This document shows, piece by piece, positions 24,241-35,400 of a DNA stretch of 64,000 nt. Made by a program: the position numbers and the translations under genes. The stretch's first letter is position 1, and every line of letters begins with the position of its first letter. The notes beneath the pieces were generated by a model. The model was not told the origin of the DNA and ran no database searches. It worked only from the letters and a program-made list of their open reading frames with translations. The stretch covers positions 1,302,001 through 1,366,000 of the forward strand of contig JAVTLE010000008.1 in NCBI GenBank assembly GCA_033439295.1, written 5' to 3'. The stretch comes from Deuterostichococcus epilithicus (lineage: Eukaryota > Chlorophyta > Trebouxiophyceae > Prasiolales > Stichococcaceae).

Positions 24241-25248
24241 TCATCTCCACAACGACCACCGCCCCAACAATGTCCTCCTGGCTTCCAACGTTTCAGATTC
24301 CAACGTTTCAGGATCCAAAGTCGCCTCCGGCTCTGTGATCGGCAAGCTCACACTAGCTAGGCACTCGTTTGGCGGCCGCCCGTTCTCCGGACCGCAAAAC
24401 TTGACCGCAGAGTGGCTGGTGTTGCTCGCCACATCGATGTTTGCAAACTCGTAGTACTGCAGCAGCGACCGCTCGCTGCCCATGCCATAGGTCTCTAGAC
24501 TGTTTGCAAACGTCTCGTTGGGCCGCTGCGTGGACAGTCCCAGCAGGTACCGCACCTTGATGAGCGTCTGTTGCTCCTCCTCCCACCTGCACCGCAGCAA
24601 GAAATCCTAGAGTTCTTGGCAGAGGCGCGACCAGTCAGCAGGAGGAGCACCGAGAACCCTGATTGCATCTCAGTTTCGTGGAGAGCTGCAGACGACGAGC
24701 GATCTGTGCGGATGCGTCACCCACCAGGCCTCGTCATGGTCTGCGTACACACTCTTGCCCTTCTTACGCTCGTAGTGGTGGAAGATCAGGTTCTCTATTG
24801 GCGTGAAGATGTCCCACCTGCGGCAGGAAAATCCCTTACAGCCAGTGTCTTGACGGCATCGAAGTCAGCTGAATGGCAGCATCTGGCGCGACATACCTTG
24901 CTTTAGGAGGCAAGGCCTGGCGCTGGAGCACATGCAGGAGTGCACAGCCCGAGTTGTGAGTCACTGAGTTGCGCAGTCAGAAGAGACCTCGCACCCGTGC
25001 GTCCATAGGCGTGCCGAGTACAGGATCTCCTCGCCGTCAAATAGGTACGGCAGCTGCGGGTCGAAGGGCACCGCCCTCAGCGCGGCACCCGAAAAGAACA
25101 TGTAGCCGGCCGCGGCATAGGGCGTCTGCATCAGGCGCATGCAATGGAGTGACGGTCTGGCGTTCAAGGGGGTTGGATTCATAGTCATATGCTGTCGACT
25201 GCCAAAGTCCTGTGACAATAACAGTCATGACGAGGATCACACAGCTGC

Positions 25249-25290
<42 letters not shown>

Positions 25291-26738
25291 GCTGAGCCTG
25301 AGTCTGAGCCTGGCATGTCCCCCAGACTATTCAACAAGCCACTCACCGGCACGAACTGCCCAAGCGGCAGCTGATTCTCCGCCTCCCAGAAGCGGAACAC
25401 GCCCACGTCATCCAGCCAGGTGGTGTTGCAGATGCGCGGCACCTCCTTGTCGTTCAGATCCTCACTCGATGCCGGGTAGTGGCTGAGCACTGCCTGTGCA
25501 GCGCACAGCATTGTTCGGGCTGTGGCCGCCGCGCTTCAGGTGCGGCCGCTGGGCTGTTTGCCTCAGACTGGAATCCACGACAGCGCTGGCCTCTGTCTGA
25601 CGGCTTCCACTGAGGCTTCAGTAGCGTACAGATGAGCCAGGTACATCACCCCGCAGGCAGTCGAAGAGATACAATAGGGCAGTTGAAGGAGCACAGTAAC
25701 ACCCACTCAAACAAAGTCAGTCGGGGGCCCACCTTCGGGTTGCACTTCTGTAGCTTCGTGTACATGTTGATCATGCGGCTGTCCCAGCCCGGCGCAAACT
25801 GCGTGTGGCTGTCTATCTGCACACGCAAAAGACAGGCGGTCACTGCATGAGCCGAAGTCTGCTGCGGCATCACGAGGGAGGCCAGAGCAGCGGGCTTCCA
25901 GCCTTGTCGTCGCAGAGCGACTCGTGCATGTGAAGCTGCGCGCAAGCGTGTGGCTATGGAGCACTTGGAACCAACCAGGAGCCCCTGCCTGCATGTAGAA
26001 GTCCTGCCCCCGGAACATCTCCTGCGCCAGCGCACGGCCGTAGGTGGGCCCCTTGGCCTCGCTGGCGTTCACCAGCAGGTACTGCACGTTTCCGCGCAGG
26101 CTGATGGGCAGGTGGCCCGTGCGGCATGACTCGCGCTCGCGCCAGTTCTGCTCGCACACGCCAACGAAAACCCGCTCCGGCACATCTGCTTGGTCAAACA
26201 TGTGCTGCACCGTGTAGGCGCACTCGTCGTCCCTGCGCAGAAGTTCGAAATGAGTCGGAGTCGGTCTTCTCATTGCACCGGGGTGCTGCACATACTTGCG
26301 CTGCCGCCTGCTCGGGGCGGCAGGCAGCGGTGGCATGCTGCTGCTGCCGTGTTTGCGCACGGCGCTCGTCAGGAAGACTATGGCTTGTAGAGCCACGTTG
26401 GGTGGCATGTGTGACGGCTCAGCCCACTTGCCTGTAGCTGGATATTGACACGAAGATGGTGCCTGCACCAAGCGGACGAGCTTCAGTATTGCAGCAACAT
26501 TCTGGCACAGAAAACTCATGGCAATAGCACCCATTGCCGCACCTTGCACCTCCATGCCCGCTGCGCCCTGGTTTCTGATCGCTATCGTGCCGCCCTCTGT
26601 GCCGCCGGCCTCATGGTACTGGTGTAGCGGCGGTGCCCGTGTCATGAGGACCGTGACGCCTGTCACCATGGCGAGGGCCAGCGCCAGGGGCACCGACGCG
26701 CGGCGCGCCGCCGCGCGAGGCTTCATGGTGGTGGGCAC
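24241..26738 (-). CDS. GlcNAc-transferase-like glycosyltransferase (PF11397/GT60 type)
   Basis: Model on the minus strand: 26543-26738, 26432-26462, 25989-26232, 25733-25816, 25347-25493, 24995-25125, 24725-24817, 24241-24586. This gives 423 residues with every joint in frame. A short basic N-terminus precedes a membrane helix (VPLALALAMVTGVTVLM), so this looks like a type II Golgi or ER protein. The catalytic domain starts TIFVSISSYRDDECAYT, continues PERVFVGVCEQ, has a metal-site motif IDSHTQF, then TPYAAAGYMFFSG, LFDGEEILYSARLWTHG, ENLIFHHY and a C-terminal EEEQQTLIKVRYLLGL. This order matches the family of the Dictyostelium Skp1 GlcNAc-transferase, but that enzyme is cytoplasmic. The acceptor here is unknown. 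Introns 2 and 3 both begin with GC. A 31-nt mini-exon encodes the conserved TIFVSISSYR. Confidence 0.87.
25249..25310. repeat. CCTGAG hexanucleotide microsatellite
   Basis: About ten tandem copies of the hexamer CCTGAG with a few substitutions. It lies inside the intron of the glycosyltransferase gene between the exons at 25347-25493 and 24995-25125, so it is not translated in the model above. Confidence 0.9.
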
Positions 26739-27710
26739 GAGCCCTTGGGCTGGACGATCTAATGCTTCATATCAGAAGGTGCTGAGCTCACGGTGCGATG
26801 TGTGTCCGCCAAGCCACGGCGTGGGCGGAGGACGAGATCACTGGAGGGGACTCGTCTGCGGCAGACGATGCGAGCAGGCTGGGTTGCAGAGATGGTTGTC
26901 AAAAGGTGCGATTATCCGTGTCGTCGCAGCCAAGTTAAATGGGTGCAGGCCATGCGCCTCTGCACTCGGACCATACCAGCAATGCACTGGGATGCTATAT
27001 TGCAATCGGAGTGCACGATACTGCAACAGGCTCGCTGACGGCGGAGTGCGGAATTCCCACAGACCGCATGCACAGTGGTATTGTTCTCTGCTCCTACTAC
27101 GCCCCGGTGGGAGCTCTGATGTCCTCGTGCGCGGTCGTCACACCTGACGACAGGGTGAGCTGCGACAGGGGGCAGAACGTGACTGTGACCTCCATCCGCT
27201 TACGAAGCCCACACGCATTTCTGAGGTAAGCGCACGCATCCCACCAGTTTGCCGACCAGCACGTGTGGACAAAAGCTGCAGATAGGGATCTTAGGCACAT
27301 GTGCAGTGCTGCAAAATGATTGGGCATCTTTCGCAGCAAGGATGGAGCCTGGCGCATGACGTGCACACTTGCAGAAATAACGCCGACAGGCTCAAGTTGT
27401 CGCACGGCCAGCATGCCGTAAACAGGCGATCGCATCGCCATAATCAGGCAAATGCAAGTCGACAGGTAAAGCACGCCACATGCGTGCAGAAGTTTGCTGA
27501 AGAAGGTGGTGTGCTGTGCTGCTGATGTTCACCCCGGCCTTTGTGCATTCTGGGTAGGTGGTCGCCAGCAGCCGAAACGGATCAGCCCCAGATGGGCTCT
27601 CAGGTATGATGCATTCTTCTCACGTTCGCCTGCCGGACATGGTTGGGTGTAGAGGGTGCTCTCTGTCCATGTACCGCCCACTGAGCGCGGCGGTGCGTGC
27701 ATGCAGGCCA
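26739..27710. promoter_or_regulatory. Divergent upstream region, probably with unresolved PYRR 5' exons
   Basis: This region lies between the start of the minus-strand glycosyltransferase and the first recognisable exon of PYRR. It should contain both promoters and the PYRR start with its transit peptide. Candidate first exons exist, for example an ATG at 27068 followed by a donor at about 27155, or a donor at 27467. None could be joined in frame with confidence. Confidence 0.35.
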
Positions 27711-30700
27711 TGATCTGCAGTTCCTCGAGAGAGCTGCCGTGGTCGCGGACAGCTCAGCAGGTGGGGTTCTCGTGCACAGGGTGGTCACGCATTTGTGCAC
27801 GTCCTCTTGGGTGCCGTAATATACGCTGCCAACACTGGCTGCCTCCGCCGCCGGTGCACAGGACTCACAGCGCCGCACCCCAATGCCGGCTGCATCCTCG
27901 TCAACCAGGACGGCCGGACCATCAGCGAAGCCTTCCAGCGTGCACAGGTGCCGGCACGCATGCCTGCCGGCATGCATGCGTGAATGGCCTGTGACTGCTT
28001 CTTTGTAGGTGCAGCTGCCAATACTGTGCACAAACCCCATTGCAGACCCCCAAGGCGAGGCGGCATGCATTTTTCACGCTGCAGGGCACGGAAAGTGCAG
28101 AGGCGCAGGCTGTTTTCGAGGCGAGGGCAGACGCGTCTGACGCGACAGCGTACCTGAACCTGGAATCAGGGGACTGCCACGGCGATGATTCCGCCGTGCG
28201 CAGCCTGCTGCAGTCGGGCGTCTCGCGCGTCGTCATAGGTGAGCCTTTTCGCCGGATGCTGTGTCCGTTATGCCTGAAACATGCTGACACTGGGCTCCAA
28301 GGACTGCAGACGGCAGCATGCTGCCGTCGGGGGCTTTCACAGCAGTCCTGTGAACGTCGATGATGTGTGGTTGGCGCCGACGTCCGGCGCGGGTGTCGTG
28401 CCGCAGGCATGCGGCACCCGCTGGGGCACCTGCGGGGGCACGCGGTCGGGCTGCTGCGGGCGGCAGGCGTGCGCGTGGACGTGCTGGGGGAGTTGGGCTG
28501 CCGCACCCCGGTGGAGGACCAGCTGGCAGCGCAGCAGGCCTGCCTGCACGTCAACGAGGTGGGTGCACAGACTGCGGTGAGGGATGAGCAGCACCCTGTC
28601 CCGTCCGCCGGAGTGGGGAGGTTGGAAGGCGGCGCACCAGGCTGCTGAGGCGGCCGGCGGGCAGCGATGGCACCGCCGATGGGTGGGCGCGTCGCCGCGC
28701 CGGGTCGAATGCAAGCTCTAGAGCTCAGGGGCGCTGTTTACGACACGCAAGACGCCAGAGGCCCTGTCGTTGCAGGTGCCAGCTCCTGACTTTCTGTGCC
28801 ACCTCCCTCTCTGCAGGCGCTGTTGCATCGAGCGGCGCTGAACAAACCGTTTGGCATCCTGAAGTATGCTATGACGCTGGATGGCAAGATCGCCACTTCG
28901 ATGGGCCACGCCGCCTGGATCAGCAGCCCCGTGTCGCGGCAGCACGTGTTCGAGACGCGCGCACGTTCCGACGCCGTGGTCGTCGGCGGCCAGACGGTGG
29001 GTCGAGCACGCACCCATGCAGCGGTGTGCCATGTCACAATGTTTGCACGCTGTGCGCAGCTTGCCGGTGGTATGCGCAAAGGATCCGAGTCATCCTGTTG
29101 TGGCACCGTGTTGGATGCTGTGCCGGGCTAGACCTGCTTAACGCGTTGTGTGGGTTCCGCAGGTGAGGAGAGACAACCCCCGGCTGACAACGCGGCGGGA
29201 GGGCGGCCATATGCCCTGCCGTATCGTCATGTCCCGCATCATGGACCTCCCTGAGGTACCACTTGCGGCACTGTAGCCATGATGCACTGTCGGCTGCTGC
29301 TTCTCAGGACAACAACCTGTTATCCGCACTGCAAGGCTCGTCCTGACGCGGCCAGCCAGACATCGCACTCACCACAGACGGCTTCGACAATGCTCGAGGT
29401 ACACAGGCTGATCTTGCTGCCGGCCTTTGCAGGACGCCAACCTGTGGGATGTGTCCTCGGGCGGGCCCACCATCGTGTTCACGCAGTCGGGGGCGCGGGC
29501 AGACTTCCAGGCGCGGCTGCGGGATCGCGGCGTCGAGGTCATCGAGTTCCCGTTCCTGACGCCCGAGCGAGTCGCCCAGTACTGCTACGACCGCGGCTTC
29601 CTTCAGGTGTGTCCGCGCTCTGGTCGCTCCAGCACCGCTTCTTCCAGCCTCTCTGACCCTGCAGCACCGTTCCCTTCAGCTCCATCCCCTTCCAGCGTCT
29701 CTTTTTCATGCTAGTGGATCAGGTCTACATTCATTCGGTTCAGCTTGATGTCCGTCTGTCAGCCCTGTGCCAGCAGGGAGAATGTCCTGACAGCGTATAA
29801 TAGTGCTCAGGTGCTGTGGGGATTTGGGGCGGAGAGTGTGGCTTAAACCGAAACGACAACCTTTGGGAGCCGCAGGTGCTGCGGGAGTGTGAGGGCCAAG
29901 GAACTGCTGCACAGACTGACACCACCCGCCGTGGATCCAGGTACTGTGGGAGTGCGGCGGCACGCTGGCGGCGCCGGCGATCACGGGCGGCGCCATCCAC
30001 AAGGCGATGGCCTTCATCGCGCCCAAGCTGGTGGGCGGCGTCAAAGCGCCCACCCCCGTTGGCGAGCTTGGCAACGTGGAGATGACGCAGGTGACTGTCA
30101 CTATGCGCAACACAGCCAGCTGACGCAACAACACAGTCCCGTGGACTTCACGGCATGCAAGCAGCCCCCTGCTCCACTTTTCCTATTGCGCTGGGTGGGG
30201 ACAAGAGGAGGAGGGGGGGGGGCTCTTTTGCGCTGCAGCATTGTCGACTTGGCATTCTTCAGCACGGCGTTGATCCACCTGCAATACGCTGCAGCGTTAA
30301 CGACTTCGCAGTCTTGGATTGCGTTGATGCAGTCGCAGCCTGAAATGCTCGTGGCACTGTCCCGTCAGACAGTCGACCAGGGCGCCTGCAGTTTCGGTGA
30401 CAAAGACGCTTGGCCAAATCGCACAGGCGCAGCAGCTGGTGGAGACGCAGTGGCGACCCATCGGCCCGGACATGCTGCTGACGGGCTACCTGCCGGCGGC
30501 GGGAGGGCTGTGGGGGCTGCACCAGAACCTCGCCAGCCGCGACGTGGCGCTGCCGGTGCTCGCGCCGAGTGGCCTGCAGGCGCCGGCGCCGCGCTCGCCG
30601 ACAGAGCAGCAACAGCAGCAGCAGCAGCAGCAGGGCCAACAGCAACAGCAGCCGGAGCAGCAGGCACAGGCGCAGCAGCGGAAGCTGGGGCTGCGGCGGC

Positions 30701-31968
30701 GCATCGACAATGTGAGTATCGCGGCTTCTGCGGGCGCTTGTGTGCAGATGCAGCAGATGCAGAGCACAGTTCACGGCTGCGTGTGATTAAGACTAGATGA
30801 CATCTGCCGCGAACATTGACGTCTTGATCTCAAAATCGGCACCTGATTGTCCAAACCCGTTGTCATGGTGTGCTGGGTGCGTTGCAGTACGCGGTGAAAT
30901 TCTACAAGCCATGGGACCGGCACGGGGCGCTGTCCAACTTCTCGCCGCACCCCATCGCCATGCCTGGCAGCCCGCCCGGCGAGGCGCAGCAGCGCTGGGC
31001 CAGCGTGGAGCACTACTACCAGGCCCACAAATTCGTCGGCAGCGCAGACCCGGCCGCGGCGCAGCTCGTCCAGGTGCCGCCCCCGGGCACACCTGTACTG
31101 GGGGTTTCCCTTTGGGTTGTTCCGATAGACCATTCATTCAAGGGACCGCCTCCAAGCGTGCTTCCACCCCTGCAGCTTAGCGAGCAGCCTCAATATGCCT
31201 TGACAGAGCTGCACCGCTGGCGTCGTTGCGATGCGCCCCCCTGTCTCGCGGCAGAATGTGCCATGCCACGTGGCGGGCACACCAATGCTCGTGCCGTCTG
31301 ATTACATGCCCTACCAAACTCTGTCTTTAGCCCCACATGCCACATCTGCTGTGCGTGCCCGCCGCAGGCGATCCAGAGCGCGGCGAGTCCCGAGGAGGCG
31401 GCACGGCTGGGGCGCGGCGCGCAGCGGAGCAGCCCGCAGCTGGTGCGGCCAGACTGGGACACCGCCAAGCTGGAGGTGATGCACGAGGCGCTGCTGGCCA
31501 AATTCCGGCAGCACGGGGCCCCTCGCGCGATGCTGCTCGCCACCGCCGCCAGCAAGCGCGGGCCGCAGCAGGTGAGGTTCGCCTGTGTCGCTGTTGGACA
31601 TCGAGCGAGGGGAACGTTGAGTTCAACGGGCACTTGCATTGTGGGGGAGGCTCGGCCCAGTACATTGCTTGCTGCATGGCCGATGCACCAGACACGGGTG
31701 GCAAGCCTGCTGCTCACACGCCTGCAATCATCTCCACACCTTCGCCGCCACACCCTGAAACGGCAGTGCCGACGGCACCTGTTCCTTCTGTCCTGGTGCA
31801 GCTGCTGGAGAACAGCCCGCACGATTTCTTCTGGGGCGGCGGCTGGGATGCCAGCGGCGCCAACCATCTGGGTCGCCTGCTCATGCGCGTCCGTGAGCAG
31901 CTGCTGGCCGAGTTCCCAGAAGCAGCAGCGACCGCGATGTCTGCTGCCGCTGACCAGTCGGCCAAGGC

Positions 31969-32004
<36 letters not shown>

Positions 32005-32035
32005 GCAGCAGCCGCAGCACCTGGCCAGCGTTTGA
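27711..32035 (+). CDS. PYRR: Plastid pyrimidine reductase PYRR (degenerate deaminase + RibD reductase + COG3236/DUF1768), 5' end unresolved
   Basis: Reduces the ribosylamino-pyrimidine intermediate of riboflavin synthesis, in the plastid in plants. Exons: about 27721-27760, 27862-27947, 28085-28238, 28407-28558, 28817-28996, 29163-29255, 29433-29606, 29941-30090, 30427-30711, 30888-31073, 31368-31571, 31802-32035, all in frame. The first domain is deaminase-like (GLTAPHPNAGCILV), but the zinc ligands are gone: the usual HAE is SAE and the PCxHxGxTPPC block reads SGDCHGDDSAV. This is the plant PYRR condition. The reductase domain follows (FGILKYAMTLDGKIA, ARSDAVVVGGQTVRRDNPRL, WECGGTLAAPAI). 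The third domain is COG3236/DUF1768 (AVKFYKPWDRHGALSNFSPHPI, ASVEHYYQAHKF, WDTAKLEVMHEAL), an N-glycosidase on damaged riboflavin intermediates in plants. A glutamine-rich linker lies between domains two and three and a second polyQ tract ends the protein. The start and transit peptide lie upstream. Confidence 0.9.
30605..30680 (+). repeat. CAG/CAA-rich tract encoding polyQ linker
   Basis: Interrupted CAG and CAA codons encode a glutamine-rich linker between the reductase and DUF1768 domains of PYRR. Confidence 0.85.
31970..32016 (+). repeat. CAG tract encoding C-terminal polyQ
   Basis: A run of about eleven CAG codons with interruptions, directly before the last residues of PYRR (ending HLASV then TGA). 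Confidence 0.88.
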
Positions 32036-32496
32036 AGTGTCAATCAGTGAACCTGCGACCACTGGTGCCATTCCACTGGTCAAGCGACCAGTCGGAACCT
32101 AGCAATGTGACAGCAGTAATTACTCAGCTGAAAATGATTTTTGCAGAGAGCAGCAGATGCCAGCCCTTCATGGAGTCGCCTGCCTGTGACGTTCAGTGCT
32201 AGAGGTCGCTTGTGGTGCAGCAAGTTGCGTTTACGGCGCACTGATGTGCTTGCACATACCTACAGGAATTCCCTGCAACGCTTTTTCACATGGCAGGGGG
32301 CCAAGGCTTGTTCGAATCGCCACCAAGCCCAGAACATCAAGTGGCCACCTCACGGCGGCAGCCAGCCCATGAATCAAATTGGCCTAGAAACAGTTCGAGT
32401 TTGCACTTTGCGTCAGGAAGAATTGTGGCTCGAGCCACAACAACCATCCATCCGACGGACTAGCGCTTGCATGCCTACTGTCGCATGGCAGGCCAA
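32036..32496. other. Convergent intergenic region
   Basis: Tail-to-tail gap between PYRR and the TOC64-like gene, expected to hold two 3' untranslated regions. No other coding or RNA signal was recognised. Confidence 0.45.
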
Positions 32497-35400
32497 CTAG
32501 GCGGCCAACTGGCCGCCGCCAAACATGTTCTCGTCCATGCCCTCCAAATTGCGCAGTTCCTCCCGTGCATGCCTGCAGGCGTGCCTCACACCATTCACAG
32601 GGAATCAAATTGAAACAGGCTACAACTGGAATGTGGAGGATGGCAGCTGCTGGTTGCGTGCATGCTTGGGCGTGACGAGGCTGGCATGGACGTATGCGCC
32701 TGGGTGCAAGCGCCACTGGGAGGGAGGGAAGCAGGAAGGCACAGGGCCTCGCAACCGATCTGTCAAGGGCTCGACCGTGACAGCTGCGAGGGGCGCACCT
32801 ATTGGCGGGCTCCAGGCTGACGACCTGCCGGAAGTCGGAGCGTGCGGCGGCGATGTTGCCGAGGCCCAGGCGCGCAGTCCCCCGCCGCAGCAGCGTCTTG
32901 GGGTTCAGCACCGGCGCCTCCAGCTGCAGCGCCATGCTGCAGTCCGCCTCCGCCTGCCCATACTCCATCACCTGCGGGCGCACGTTTGGGCGCAGAATGC
33001 TCGAGCCGGATCCCGTGTGGCTGCACAAGCGGTGCATCGGCGCCAGGCCGGCAATCGCACAGACAGCGCCTGCAGGCTACAACAAACAGCAGGCGGGAGC
33101 CATCTAACCTGTGTTTCTGTATCCAACATAAATGTCCAGATGGAACATGGTAGATCACACAGAGTCAGGCTCTGTGCAGGGTCCGGAGTTCAAAGGGGAC
33201 TGGCCTTGAGGGCAGCCATGGCGCGGTTGGTGTAGTACACCGGGGAGCGCGGGTCCGCCTGGATGGCGGTGCTGTACGCCTCGATGGCGCCCATGTAGTC
33301 CCCCGCTTTGTACGCCGCGTTCCCCCTGTCCTTTGCCGCCTGAAGCGCAGAATACGCCCTGATGTCTGGCGCGCTTCCAGCAGGCTGTGTGTCAGCTGCC
33401 AGCAGCGGACGTGGCGGCGATGCTGCCGTCACCGCCGTGCCGTTGTGCAACATGCAGGCAGGGCACCGCCGGCGGCTGCAGGGCACAAATGCTGCCTTGC
33501 ACACATTAACCTTCAGTGGGCTGACCTGTGCTCGCGAGCCCTTCTCGTCGCCAGTTGCTGGGCTGCCGGCGCCGCCCCGGGCGGGCGAGAACGCGTGGCT
33601 CCCCGCGCCAGGCGCAGCCTCCGCGGCGCCGCCACGGCTGTTCCCCCCAACGGCTGCCTGGTCGCGGCAGTGCGGCGGCGTGCAGTCAGCAGGGCAGTGT
33701 CGGCACCATTCATCGCTGAGGATCGCCCGGTCTCAACCCGGTCAACCCACTGTACAGCACGTGATGCTGCAGGCCCGGGAGGGGCCGCCGCACCTGATGC
33801 TGTCTCTTGGCCGCCGCCGCGGCTGCGATCTGGGGCGCCAGCCGTCCCAGGAGCGGGCCCAGCTTGGATGCAACGTGCAGCAGCTGGAGGTCGGAGCGCG
33901 GCATGCCCAGCAGCGCGATGCTGAGCGGCGGCTCGCCCGGCAACGCCACCGGGACCACCGCCTGCCGGGCAGTCGTACTTCATACAGTCATGTCAAGTGC
34001 ACCTCTTGAAAGGCTCGCGCCTGCCATCAGGTCCGATGCAGCAGGCAAAGCACAGCTGGGCTGGGGTACCTTCCTCAGCCACCCGGGCTGCAGCAAAGAC
34101 CCGTGCCTCCCATCCAGTTCAGGTCCGCCAGCACCATCTACCTTCCACATCCCACGAACGCGCTCAGCATGGCCGCACTACACAGCCGCATGAAGAGCCG
34201 GAGGGAGAGTTTGGATGGAACCAAGACTGTTTAATTGGCCCCCACCTGAGGGGCGCCGGCAAGCGCGGCCAGGGCCGTCAGCTGCAGCGCACGATCCTCA
34301 AAGGCGTGCAGCGCCTCGGGCGGCGCGTCGCGGCGCGGCGGGTGGCCCGGCAGCCCCGGCAGCGCCAGGATGACGCCGCCGGAGCAGGCGCGCCGCACCG
34401 CCTCCCGTGCCTGCACTGCCACTTCCCGCGCCGCGGCCAGGTTCTCCGGCGACACCTGCAGGGCACGGAACAAGGAGCCTTGGGGAACAGGGACGGTCAG
34501 CTTCCTCCCGAACCAGGGGAAACAGCTGGCGGGCAGGCGCCGGCGGCCGCCCGTAGGAGCCGCCCTCTGGGCCGGCCGCAGCAGTGCCGCCGTCGACCTG
34601 GCGGCGGCGGTCACGAAGACATCTCGACAGCAGAAACCCTCGCAGCAACGACCCACGCCTGATATTCGATGCGAACGGCGAGCGCCTCGAAAAGAAGACC
34701 TCAAATAGAGAAGAAGGCACCTGCTCGAGGGGGCTCTGGGCGGTCAGGGTGCAGCTGTTGCAGCAATGACTCACGCGCATGTGCAGTGCAGGGGCCAGTG
34801 CGTGACTACAAGCGCCAAAAACCGCAAAGAAAACAAAGCCACCTGCTCGAGGGCGTCAACCCGGTCGGGGCTCTGCTGCTGCAGCTCTGCCACTTGGAGC
34901 GCCTCAGCGGCGTCCACCAGCGCGTCCAGGACGCTGGTGGCGTCGTCCGCCCGAAAGCGCGCCAGCGCCGGCACCTGGTCCGCCAGGAAATGGCACAGCG
35001 GCACCTGCCGCGCACCCACGAGTGCCAATGTCAGGGCCCGTCAGCTTGGCGCGTCAAAGGCGGTTCGTTCAGCACAGGGTCTGAACACGCCGCTGTTGAG
35101 GATTCTGGTTCCGCACGCGGTGAATCCGCCGATCACAACATACCCCTCACCTGGTTGACCTGGTCCTCGCCGGCCCAGCTGCGGGAGGCGGCGTGCAGCG
35201 CCGCAAAGGCGGGCGCCATCTCGCCATCGCACCCGGCAAAGAGGTCCTTGCAGATGATTATGCGAACCATCTCCCCCTTGGGCGGCTTGCCTGCGCAATG
35301 CACGTCGACGGAACGACCTGGACTTCAGTTTCAATGTACATATGATCAGACTCAAACTCCGAATATGAGGCCTTCGCCACCCGCTTTTGTCAGGGCCACA

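Noticed and set aside
27301-27525. Open frame upstream of PYRR as its transit-peptide exon
   Set aside because: A good donor lies at 27467, but the phase does not join either candidate start of the next exon, so it was not added to the model.
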